A stretch of DNA of 21,855 nucleotides from Patescibacteria group bacterium (GTDB lineage Bacteria; Patescibacteriota; Minisyncoccia; Phycocordibacterales; XYD1-FULL-46-19): assembly GCA_030917625.1 (NCBI GenBank), contig JAUPUJ010000007.1, forward strand, positions 1 through 21,855, read 5' to 3'. The translations under genes and the position numbers were made by a program. The stretch's first letter is position 1, and each line of letters opens with the position of its first letter. The notes below the pieces were generated by a model, which was given only the letters and a program-made list of their open reading frames with translations, ran no database searches and had not been told where the DNA came from. Of the stretch, positions 1 through 6,278 are shown piece by piece.

Positions 1-196
1 ATTTGCCTGAGTAAATGTGAACAAATTTTATACTATTGTCTGTGAGGGCTTGTGGGTTGTAGGGATCGGTGGAAAAAAAGTACATTTCAATCTGTATAAT
101 TTTATTTTTATACATCAAATCTCGTAGTTCTTCAGCTACTGCAATAATGGGGTAAAAATGCCCCCCTGTCCCCCCACCTGTAAAAACTATTTTCAT
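1..196 (-). CDS. murG: MurG, UDP-GlcNAc transferase of lipid II synthesis, N-terminal part only
   Basis: Only the first 65 codons are inside the window; the gene runs off the left edge. The N-terminus reads MKIVFTGGGTGGHFYPIIAV, which contains the glycine-rich GGGTGGHxxP signature of MurG, followed by an alpha helix and a segment ending in VHIYSGK that matches the usual acceptor-site region. MurG is a peripheral membrane glycosyltransferase that adds GlcNAc from UDP-GlcNAc to lipid I, giving lipid II. The ATG at 196 is one base after the ftsW stop, so the two are surely co-transcribed. There is no Shine-Dalgarno sequence. The order mraY-ftsW-murG is that of the classical division/cell-wall cluster, with murD absent between mraY and ftsW. 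Confidence 0.93.
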   Translation of the reverse strand, partial: MKIVFTGGGTGGHFYPIIAVAEELRDLMYKNKIIQIEMYFFSTDPYNPQALTDNSIKFVHIYSGK

Positions 197-197
197 A

Positions 198-1304
198 TTA
201 TTTTTTGCTTTTAGCTATATTTAATACTATACCCATCGATAATAAAGAAAACAACAATGATGAACCACCTTGGGATATAAAAACAAGCGGTATGCCACTA
301 AGTGGTATGAGGCCAACCATAGCACTGATATTAATAAAAGATTGACTAACGATTAGTATAACAAGGCCTATAACTGTAAGTCTACCAAAAGACTCTGGGG
401 TGTTGTTGGCTATTTTGAGGCCAACCATAGCGAGTAATAAGAACAGAGACAAAATAATGCTTGAACCAATGAATCCAAATTCTTCAGCAGCTACAGAAAA
501 TATTGAGTCACCATTAGGTTCTGGTAAGAAAGTAAATTTTTGTAGACTCTGACCGAAGCCTCTACCTGTAATACCTCCTGAGCCGATAGCTATTAGTGAT
601 TGGTTAATCTGATATGACGAGCCTAACATGTCTTGGGTAGGGTCAATAAAAGTTAAGACTCGACTTCGCAGGTATGGTTTATAGGCTACTAAAGCAGAAA
701 GTAAAACAATACCGACGAGGCCTATGATAAATAAATGTTTCCATTTACCACCCCCTACTATAAACATAGCTAACAGGGCCATAACTATTACTAAAAACGT
801 ATCGGTGTCTGGTTGTAGTAATAATACAATCCCAGTAATACTAATAATGGTGACTAGTGGGAGTAGGCCATATTGAATAGTCCCAACCTTTTTTTTCATC
901 TTTGAAAGCCAGGCTGAGTAATAAATTACTGCTCCAATTTTTAATAATTCTGAAGTTTGAAAAGATAAACCACCAACAGCAATCCATCTTTTCGCTCCCC
1001 CGGCCGAGATTCCTAATTGCGGTATGAAAACTAATAAAGTGACAAAAATAGAAGTTATAAACAGAGGTAGTGAATATTGGCGCCAAGTGCTGTAGGGTAT
1101 ATTGGAAACAATAATCATGATAATTAGGCCAACAATTAAAACAATAAATTGTTTTAAGCCAACTTTTAAGAATCCTGAAAAATCATTACCAGCCAGTCCC
1201 AACGAAGCTGAAAGGAAAATAAAAAAACCTACTCCAGCCAATAATAAGACTGTGGCCAGCATGATACGCGATTGTTTTAATTGTATATTTTTTAGACCTG
1301 ACAT
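198..1304 (-). CDS. ftsW: FtsW, SEDS-family septal peptidoglycan polymerase
   Basis: This 368-residue multi-pass membrane protein belongs to the SEDS family (FtsW/RodA/SpoVE), which polymerises lipid II into glycan strands together with a class B PBP. Visible family marks are the segment GAKRWIAVGGLSFQTSELLK (about 103-122), the loop LPEPNGDSIFSVAAEEFGF (about 260-278) carrying the conserved Asp (D266 here), and the C-terminal GLIPLSGIPLVFISQGGSS region. FtsW usually has Tyr before the GGSS; here it is Gln. Assignment as FtsW rather than RodA rests on the position between mraY and murG; sequence alone would allow RodA. The start ATG lies two bases after the mraY stop and has no ribosome binding site, as expected for translational coupling. 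Confidence 0.92.
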   Translation of the reverse strand: MSGLKNIQLKQSRIMLATVLLLAGVGFFIFLSASLGLAGNDFSGFLKVGLKQFIVLIVGLIIMIIVSNIPYSTWRQYSLPLFITSIFVTLLVFIPQLGISAGGAKRWIAVGGLSFQTSELLKIGAVIYYSAWLSKMKKKVGTIQYGLLPLVTIISITGIVLLLQPDTDTFLVIVMALLAMFIVGGGKWKHLFIIGLVGIVLLSALVAYKPYLRSRVLTFIDPTQDMLGSSYQINQSLIAIGSGGITGRGFGQSLQKFTFLPEPNGDSIFSVAAEEFGFIGSSIILSLFLLLAMVGLKIANNTPESFGRLTVIGLVILIVSQSFINISAMVGLIPLSGIPLVFISQGGSSLLFSLLSMGIVLNIAKSKK

Positions 1305-1306
1305 AA

Positions 1307-2365
1307 TTAAATGTCTAATAGTATCAAGATCATACCTAATAAGGCTGCAATGACACTAATAACCCAATAGCGCATAACTACTTTATAAGCAGGCCAACCT
1401 ATAGCCTCAAAATGATGATGAAGTGGTGCTACTAGAAAAACTTTTTTGCCATGACGTAATTTTTTAGAGGCTAGTTGAATGATGACTGATAATGAAGTCA
1501 CAAAAAGAGGTAGAGCTATAAGTGGTAACCATAAAACAGAGTCTGTCAAAAAGGCTATGACGGTTAAAGTTGTTGTTAAGCCCAAAATGCCCGTTTCTGA
1601 CATATAGAATCTTGCTGGTGGAATATTGAACCATAAAAAGGCTAAAGTGCCACCAGCGATCACTGCGCAAAAAGCGGCTAAATCAACTTGATTCTGGAAA
1701 AAAGCAATCCCAGCGTAGGCGGTAAAAATAATAGACATAACACCTCCAGATAGGCCGTCTAAGCCGTCTATAACGCCACTAGAGAACATAGCAGCCATTA
1801 CAGCAGCAAATATAGGTATCAGCCATATTCCAACCATTAAGTCCCCGGTAAAGGGTATGTGCATTGTCTCAACGCCCAGTTTAGAGTAAAACCACCAACC
1901 GCCAGCTAGGCCTAAAATTACAACTACTCCTAATCTGTTTCTGAAGGATAAGCCCCCATTATAGTTGGGTCCAGGTTCTTGAACTTGAAGAAAATCATCT
2001 ACTAAACCCAAAAGTGAAGCCGAGATGAAAGTAAATAATGGTAACCAGGTTTGATTCCGGCTTAAAAAGTCTAATTTAAGAGTGATATCATTGGGGAAGA
2101 GTTGAGAGAATATCCAGATAATTATTATGGTCAGTAAAGCGCTGGCCCATATTATAATTCCACCCATCCTTGGGGTACCAACTTCTTTTTGCTCATGTAA
2201 TTTATTAAAAATTGGAGTATTAAGGCCGTCGGGACTAGTTTTTCCAGCCTTTTTTTTCCATAGTTTATGTTTGTATAAAAAATCAGTTAAGACTGGTGTG
2301 ATAATAATACCTATGAAGAAGGCGATGGTGGTGGGAGCAAAAACTTTAATTAAACTAAGAAACAT
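1307..2365 (-). CDS. mraY: MraY, phospho-MurNAc-pentapeptide translocase (lipid I synthase)
   Basis: This 352-residue integral membrane enzyme of the GlcNAc-1-P/MurNAc-1-P transferase family moves phospho-MurNAc-pentapeptide from UDP onto undecaprenyl phosphate. Seen: the catalytic Asp pair in LLGLVDDFLQV (D123, D124), the second acidic motif in VIDGLDGLSGG (D200, D203), the histidine motif APLHHHFEAIGWP (H316-318), and many hydrophobic segments. Two spots differ from the usual family sequence. The normally invariant MGDTGS is MSETGI here (E257 in place of Asp), and NLTDGLDG is GVIDGLDG. The overall match to MraY remains strong, and ftsW and murG follow. A -10/-35 pair immediately upstream predicts an almost leaderless transcript. 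Confidence 0.94.
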   Translation of the reverse strand: MFLSLIKVFAPTTIAFFIGIIITPVLTDFLYKHKLWKKKAGKTSPDGLNTPIFNKLHEQKEVGTPRMGGIIIWASALLTIIIIWIFSQLFPNDITLKLDFLSRNQTWLPLFTFISASLLGLVDDFLQVQEPGPNYNGGLSFRNRLGVVVILGLAGGWWFYSKLGVETMHIPFTGDLMVGIWLIPIFAAVMAAMFSSGVIDGLDGLSGGVMSIIFTAYAGIAFFQNQVDLAAFCAVIAGGTLAFLWFNIPPARFYMSETGILGLTTTLTVIAFLTDSVLWLPLIALPLFVTSLSVIIQLASKKLRHGKKVFLVAPLHHHFEAIGWPAYKVVMRYWVISVIAALLGMILILLDI

Positions 2366-2373
2366 ATTTATTT

Positions 2374-2401
2374 AGTATATATTAAGGCTATTAATCAGCA
2401 A
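2374..2401 (-). promoter_or_regulatory. Probable mraY promoter giving a near-leaderless transcript
   Basis: On the minus strand TTGCTG and TATACT are separated by 16 bases. The -10 box ends 8 bases before the mraY ATG, so transcription would begin about 2 bases upstream of it. The -35 lies inside the last codons of the upstream carboxypeptidase gene. The -35 is a partial match, so this is a prediction; read-through from the upstream genes is also likely. Confidence 0.42.
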
Positions 2402-3296
2402 AAAAGTTTATTGTGGAATCAACCAACTTTTTAACATCAGCAAAACGAGTTTCTTTGGTAGAACCTAGAACTACGACTGCTATCGGCTGTCTTAGTCCGG
2501 TGTCAAAAACAATAGCTAAATTACCTCCTGCATTATATGTAAAGCCAGTTTTAGAAGCAATTAACCCAGGTATTTCTCCTGCTATATTGTTAGTATTATT
2601 TCCACTATAAATTTTTCCTGATTCCGAGTTAACATAGACGGAATTTTTCGAAGAAGCTGTTAATAAATTGGGGTATTTACTAACTATATGGCTAATTAGA
2701 ATCGCTATATCTTTAGCGCTACCATAAGATCCGCCATAATCATCTCCAATATCCAGACCGGTAGCATTAATAAAATAAGTATTATCTAATCTTAACTCCT
2801 CAGATTTTTTGTTCATTAAAGTGATAAAATCTTCACCTGTAACCGTGGCTACTTTGCGCGCCAGGGCACTCGCTCCCCCATTAGCAGATGTAACCAAGGT
2901 GTAATCTATTAAATTCTTAATTTTCCAAGTATCACCAGCTACTAAATTGCCATTACTGCCACCAGCTAAATCTTGATTAGTAATAGTAATACTATCGTTT
3001 AAATCTAAGTTTTCGACAGCAATTAAAACCGTCATGATTTTAGTAATAGAAGCGAGTGGCAATTGTTCATTGGGGTTTTTAGAGAATAGGGTTTTATTTT
3101 TCTCTATATCAAAAATAATAGCGGCATTGGCTCTAACAGAGATGGTTGGGAAAATTTTTGGTGGAATAATAGCCTTTTGTTTTTGATTATAACTTTCGAT
3201 AACATTATCGTAAGATGGCAGGATAAAAATAGTGATAGCAATAATCGTAAAAGATCCTAAAACAACTATTATTCGATTGTAAATTGAATGCTTCAT
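2391..3296 (-). CDS. dacA: D-alanyl-D-alanine carboxypeptidase (peptidase S11, PBP5/DacA-like)
   Basis: This 301-residue penicillin-binding protein has a single N-terminal hydrophobic segment (about 9-27), acting as an uncleaved signal-anchor or signal peptide, followed by a periplasmic-type serine peptidase domain. All three active-site motifs of the S11 family are present in order: SITK (S83 nucleophile, K86), SAN (S137-N139) and KTG (K249-G251), the last within SKTGFTYNAGGNL. The family removes the terminal D-Ala of the pentapeptide and so limits cross-linking. The protein lacks the C-terminal beta-sandwich and amphipathic anchor of E. coli PBP5, consistent with its shorter length. It sits between scpB (12-base gap) and mraY, which places it functionally with the peptidoglycan genes. 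The gene symbol is by family; other S11 paralogues cannot be excluded. Confidence 0.9.
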   Translation of the reverse strand: MKHSIYNRIIVVLGSFTIIAITIFILPSYDNVIESYNQKQKAIIPPKIFPTISVRANAAIIFDIEKNKTLFSKNPNEQLPLASITKIMTVLIAVENLDLNDSITITNQDLAGGSNGNLVAGDTWKIKNLIDYTLVTSANGGASALARKVATVTGEDFITLMNKKSEELRLDNTYFINATGLDIGDDYGGSYGSAKDIAILISHIVSKYPNLLTASSKNSVYVNSESGKIYSGNNTNNIAGEIPGLIASKTGFTYNAGGNLAIVFDTGLRQPIAVVVLGSTKETRFADVKKLVDSTINFFAD

Positions 3297-3308
3297 AAAG
3301 AAAAAAGT

Positions 3309-3860
3309 CTATTTGGTGGTTGGGGTTGGTTCTTCATTTTGATTTAAAAAGTGGCCCAGTTTAGTGTGGACATCATTGTACTGGGGTAGATCTTCTATAT
3401 CTGATACACCCATGAAGGCTAATAGTTTTAAGGTAGGTTTATAAACATAACCTCTAGGATCGTTGGGGTTTTTTATTCTCTCGATCAGTCCTCTAATAGT
3501 TAAATGTCTGACAATAAAACTAGAATTAACTCCCCTAACATAATCTATTTCAGCTCTGGAAATAGGATTTTTGTACAGGATTAAGCTTAAAGTTTCTAAG
3601 CCAGCTTTTCCTAATTCTCCTTGGTATTCTTGTTTGGCAATTTTATTTATAATCTCAGTCATTTCGGTTGAAGTGACCAGGGCTATTTCTTCATCGCTGA
3701 GAATTAATCTAATACCGCGACTTTTTAAATTTATCTCTAAAACTTGAGCCGCTTCTTTAATTTCAGACACATCAGTTTCTAATACCTTAGATAACCAACT
3801 AATTGATGTTGGTTCTGATTTATAAAACAAAATAGCTTCTAAAGCTCGTTCCAGGTTCAT
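3309..3860 (-). CDS. scpB: ScpB, condensin accessory (kite) subunit
   Basis: The 183-residue protein matches the winged-helix ScpB family. It starts MNLERALEAILFYKSEPTSI, the typical first helix of ScpB, and contains the second-domain segment LSLILYKNPISRAEIDYVRGV followed by LIERIKNPNDPRGYVYKPT, close to the family's GRxxxPGRPxxY turn. ScpB dimers bind the kleisin ScpA and, with Smc, form the bacterial condensin that organises and segregates the chromosome. It lies directly downstream of scpA, the usual pairing, with a 46-base gap. The ATG at 3860 has no Shine-Dalgarno sequence; a TATAAT box (3870-3875) ends 9 bases before it. Confidence 0.93.
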   Translation of the reverse strand: MNLERALEAILFYKSEPTSISWLSKVLETDVSEIKEAAQVLEINLKSRGIRLILSDEEIALVTSTEMTEIINKIAKQEYQGELGKAGLETLSLILYKNPISRAEIDYVRGVNSSFIVRHLTIRGLIERIKNPNDPRGYVYKPTLKLLAFMGVSDIEDLPQYNDVHTKLGHFLNQNEEPTPTTK

Positions 3861-3869
3861 AGGATGTTA

Positions 3870-3875
3870 ATTATA
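3870..3875 (-). promoter_or_regulatory. Possible -10 box of a scpB transcript
   Basis: A perfect TATAAT on the minus strand ends 9 bases before the scpB start codon, predicting a leader of about 3 bases. No convincing -35 is seen 16-18 bases upstream, so this may simply be AT-rich sequence in the scpA-scpB gap. Confidence 0.25.
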
Positions 3876-3906
3876 TAATATAAAGCTATTTAAGGCTAAA
3901 ATCATA

Positions 3907-4638
3907 CTAGTTTATTTCTTGAGGTTTATGGTTCATATTTATTTCAGAAAAATGGTCTTCTTGGATCACATCAATCATGCCATTTTTTACTAATTCTAAC
4001 ATGCCAATAAAAGTCATTATAATATTTACTTTTTCCGCTTTATCTTTAGGGGCGACTTGGCTAAATTTGACTGATAAATTGCTTTGAAGTCTGTCTAATA
4101 AATTATCCATCACCTCTTGTAAGCTAATCACTTTTTTAATAGCGATTTTAGGCAAAATTTCAGACAAGGGTAAGGTTTGAATTAAATTAAGTATGGAAGA
4201 GTTTATTGAGGGTAAAGTAATTTCTGAGCTCGGAGAGAAAATAATAGTATTTTTATTTTTATACTTTCTAAAAAACATTTTTTGATCTTTTGTTAGTGGT
4301 CGAATATTTTCACTTAAGTTTTTTATATATTGATAAAATTCGAGACGCCTTTTTAATTCTTCAGCCGAAGTTTCTTCTTCCAGAGTTTGGAGTTTCATTT
4401 CTGGTAATAATGAAGCTGATTTTATGACCATCAAAGTAGAAGCGACCACTAAAAATTCAGCCATTTCATCTTTGGGGATATCATTTAAATCTTTTAAATA
4501 ATTAATATAATCATCTGTAACTTGAGCTAAGGAAATGTCGCTGATATGCATTTTTCTTTTTTCAATCAATTGCAGTAAAAGATCTAAGGGGCCGTTAAAA
4601 TTACCTATTTGGACTGAAAACGAGGAGTTGTTGATCAT
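3907..4638 (-). CDS. scpA: ScpA, kleisin subunit of the Smc-ScpAB condensin
   Basis: This 243-residue protein begins with the characteristic segment FNGPLDLLLQLIEKRKMHIS (about 14-33), then DISLAQVTDDYINYL and the EFLVVASTLMVIKSASLLP helix of the ScpA N-terminal domain that contacts the Smc neck. A variable middle linker and a C-terminal winged helix (about 175-240) that contacts the Smc head follow. ScpA closes the Smc ring and carries the ScpB dimer. The smc gene itself is not in the window. The start ATG at 4638 falls exactly where transcription from the TATAAT box at 4645-4650 is expected to begin, so the mRNA is probably leaderless. Confidence 0.93.
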   Translation of the reverse strand: MINNSSFSVQIGNFNGPLDLLLQLIEKRKMHISDISLAQVTDDYINYLKDLNDIPKDEMAEFLVVASTLMVIKSASLLPEMKLQTLEEETSAEELKRRLEFYQYIKNLSENIRPLTKDQKMFFRKYKNKNTIIFSPSSEITLPSINSSILNLIQTLPLSEILPKIAIKKVISLQEVMDNLLDRLQSNLSVKFSQVAPKDKAEKVNIIMTFIGMLELVKNGMIDVIQEDHFSEINMNHKPQEIN

Positions 4639-4644
4639 TTTCTT

Positions 4645-4673
4645 ATTATAGCTTGTGGGTGGGTATAAAAAAA
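4645..4673 (-). promoter_or_regulatory. Probable leaderless promoter of scpA, overlapping an upstream terminator
   Basis: TATAAT (4645-4650) is followed by six bases and then the scpA ATG, which puts the expected first transcribed base on the A of the start codon. Seventeen bases upstream of the -10, the -35 position is occupied by the T-run (4668-4673) that forms the U-tract of the small-RNA terminator. The -10 is a perfect match; the -35 is only TTTTTT. Confidence 0.45.
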
Positions 4674-4727
4674 GAGCCCTAACGACATTGCAGGGGGTTT
4701 ATCCGCAATTTAAGGTCGTTAGGGCTC
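4667..4727 (-). terminator. Rho-independent terminator with a two-tier stem
   Basis: Arms 4674-4686 and 4715-4727 form a perfect 13-bp GC-rich helix. It is extended by an inner 5-bp helix (4687-4691 with 4705-4709), a 5-base bulge and a 13-base loop containing CCCCC on the transcribed strand. On the minus strand the stem is followed by seven T residues (4673-4667). It would end the small RNA made from the promoter at 4791-4818, and also any aspS read-through, before scpA. Confidence 0.85.
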
Positions 4728-4784
4728 ACTTGGGTGAGACGAGTGTGTGTGTCTGGCATTTTTGCGAAGAACTCTCGTCTCTAG
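4667..4784 (-). ncRNA. Probable structured small RNA between aspS and scpA, family unknown
   Basis: This segment of about 118 nt is bounded by a near-consensus promoter and a strong rho-independent terminator and holds no convincing gene. Two helices account for most of it: a 5' stem of 8 perfect pairs (4774-4781 with 4736-4743) enclosing a 30-base loop, and the terminator stem of 13+5 pairs. The predicted start (about 4782-4784) is almost the first base of the 5' stem, as in many stable small RNAs. An alternative short hairpin, CTCAC/GTGAG around 4726-4739, competes with the end of the first stem and could make a switch. No similarity to SRP RNA, tmRNA, RNase P or T-box signatures was seen. 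It could instead be an untranslated leader of scpA acting as an attenuator, but the terminator lies upstream of a separate scpA -10 box. Confidence 0.55.
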
Positions 4785-4790
4785 AATGTA

Positions 4791-4818
4791 ATTATAGCAG
4801 AATATGGATTATTGTCAA
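4791..4818 (-). promoter_or_regulatory. Near-perfect sigma-70-type promoter of the aspS-scpA small RNA
   Basis: On the minus strand TTGACA (4813-4818) and TATAAT (4791-4796) are both perfect, with a 16-base spacer and a TG-n extended -10 (TGCTATAAT). The -35 begins 3 bases after the aspS stop codon. It is the strongest promoter in the window and points at a stretch with no convincing protein gene. Confidence 0.8.
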
Positions 4819-4821
4819 ATG

Positions 4822-6231
4822 TTACAGAATTGGTTTTTTATCAGTTAAATTTAGGCCCAATTCCTTAAGTTGTTGCCCGTTTATATTATCAGGAGAGCCC
4901 ATCATTAAATCTTTACCTTCACCATTTTTAGGGAAAGCTATCACTTCTCTGATATTGGGTTCATTTTGCAGAAGCATCACTATACGGTCTATACCAGGAG
5001 CAAAACCGCCATGGGGTGGAGCACCATAAGTAAAAGCTTCTAAAATATGTCCGAAGCGAGCTTGTTGTTCTTGTTCGCTGATCTCTAATAAATCAAAAAT
5101 TTTCTTTTGTAATTCTTGCTCATGAATTCTGATGCTACCGGAAGATAATTCGTAGCCATTTAAAACCAAATCATAAGCATTAGCTCTGATTGAAAATAAA
5201 TCTTGACCTGACATCAACTTGTCTTTATCTTCATCTTTAACTGAACAAAAAGGGTGATGAACAGCAGAAATTTTGCCTTTATCATCTTTTTCGAACATAG
5301 GAAAATCAATCACCCAAGCAAAAGCTAGTTCATCGGGGTCATTTTTATCAGATCTTAAATCTGGTTTATCATTACCATATTTATCCATGGACTCTTTGTA
5401 GGACAATCTAGGAAAAGGAATTTGGCTAATTTTTTTCTCAGGATACAAAGTCTCTACTAATTTTATAAACATGGCTTCGGTATAAGCTAAAATGTCTTCT
5501 TGAGTGACAAATGACATTTCAAAATCCAGCTGAGTAAATTCTGGTTGCCTGTCCCCTCTTAAATCTTCGTCACGAAAACATCGGGCTATTTGAAAATATT
5601 TTTCAAATCCAGCCACCATTGCTAGTTGCTTAAATTGTTGTGGTGATTGAGGTAAGGCATAAAATTTACCAGTTTCTAGTCTTGATGGTACAACATATTC
5701 ACGAGAACCTTCTGGGGTCCCTTTCATTAAAATAGGCGTTTCTATTTCTAGAAAATCATTGTCATGCATATAATTTCTAAAGAAAGAAATTATGCGGTCT
5801 CGGGCCCGAATATTTTTTTGTAAGCGTTCAGTTCTTAAATCTAAATAGCGATATTTTAGACGCAATTCTTCATTGATGCTAATTGTGTTTTCGGTTAAAT
5901 CAAAAGGCGGAGTTTCTGCTTTGTTTAAAATCTCTATCGTTTGAATTTCTAATTCAATATCACCGTTTAAAATATCTGTTTTTATATTTTTTTCTGGCCG
6001 CTTGTTTATTTTACCAGTGAGAGTGAGTACCCATTCTGGGCGAATCATTTTGGCTATTTCTAAAGTTTCAGCATATAACGGCAAAACTACCCCTTGGACT
6101 TTACCTGACGCATCTCTAAAATCAATAAAAATCATTTTACCCTGATCACGTCTAACATCAACCCAGCCTTTTAGGGTTACCTCTTGGCCTGTGTGATCTT
6201 TTAGGTTTTTAATAAGTGTTCTTTGGTCCAT
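4822..6231 (-). CDS. aspS: Aspartyl-tRNA synthetase lacking the GAD insertion domain
   Basis: Class II synthetase of 469 residues that charges tRNA-Asp. Seen in order: an N-terminal OB-fold anticodon-binding domain (about 1-105, with GWVDVRRDQGKMIFIDFRD), motif 1 region (about 140-170), motif 2 FRDEDLRGDRQPEFTQLD (219-236) and motif 3 GFAPGIDRIVMLL (409-421). Motif 2 is of the bacterial type. Bacterial AspRS is normally near 590 residues, with a GAD domain between YGSDKPDLR and the WVIDFPMFE segment. Here only about ten residues separate DKPDLR (288-293) from FAWVIDFPMFE (304-314), so the GAD domain is cleanly absent. The ATG at 6231 has no Shine-Dalgarno sequence; a weak promoter lies just upstream. 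It follows the ABC transporter gene by 47 bases. Whether it is discriminating (Asp only) or also charges tRNA-Asn cannot be decided from sequence alone. Confidence 0.95.
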   Translation of the reverse strand: MDQRTLIKNLKDHTGQEVTLKGWVDVRRDQGKMIFIDFRDASGKVQGVVLPLYAETLEIAKMIRPEWVLTLTGKINKRPEKNIKTDILNGDIELEIQTIEILNKAETPPFDLTENTISINEELRLKYRYLDLRTERLQKNIRARDRIISFFRNYMHDNDFLEIETPILMKGTPEGSREYVVPSRLETGKFYALPQSPQQFKQLAMVAGFEKYFQIARCFRDEDLRGDRQPEFTQLDFEMSFVTQEDILAYTEAMFIKLVETLYPEKKISQIPFPRLSYKESMDKYGNDKPDLRSDKNDPDELAFAWVIDFPMFEKDDKGKISAVHHPFCSVKDEDKDKLMSGQDLFSIRANAYDLVLNGYELSSGSIRIHEQELQKKIFDLLEISEQEQQARFGHILEAFTYGAPPHGGFAPGIDRIVMLLQNEPNIREVIAFPKNGEGKDLMMGSPDNINGQQLKELGLNLTDKKPIL

Positions 6232-6238
6232 AAATAGA

Positions 6239-6268
6239 AGTCTATCATGCTCTATGGCGTTTTAGCAA
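6239..6268 (-). promoter_or_regulatory. Weak candidate promoter for aspS
   Basis: TTGCTA (6263-6268), an 18-base spacer and TAGACT (6239-6244) with an upstream TG-n (TGATAGACT) lie just before aspS. The -10 ends 7 bases before the ATG, which repeats the leaderless spacing seen at other genes here. Both boxes match consensus at only four of six positions. Confidence 0.25.
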
Positions 6269-6278
6269 TCTAGATTAT

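Noticed and set aside
4679..4759. A 26-codon minus-strand reading frame (MPDTHTRLTQ...) inside the aspS-scpA small RNA
   Set aside because: It runs through both RNA stems and ends in the terminator stem, has no ribosome binding site and would have a leader of about 24 bases. A frame this short is expected by chance.
4655..5029. Plus-strand open frames longer than 60 codons, e.g. 4655-5029, 11533-11949, 14871-15326, 18848-19225
   Set aside because: Each lies opposite a well-supported minus-strand gene (or, for 4655-5029, opposite the terminator and the end of aspS), has no recognisable product and is explained by codon bias of the real gene on the other strand.
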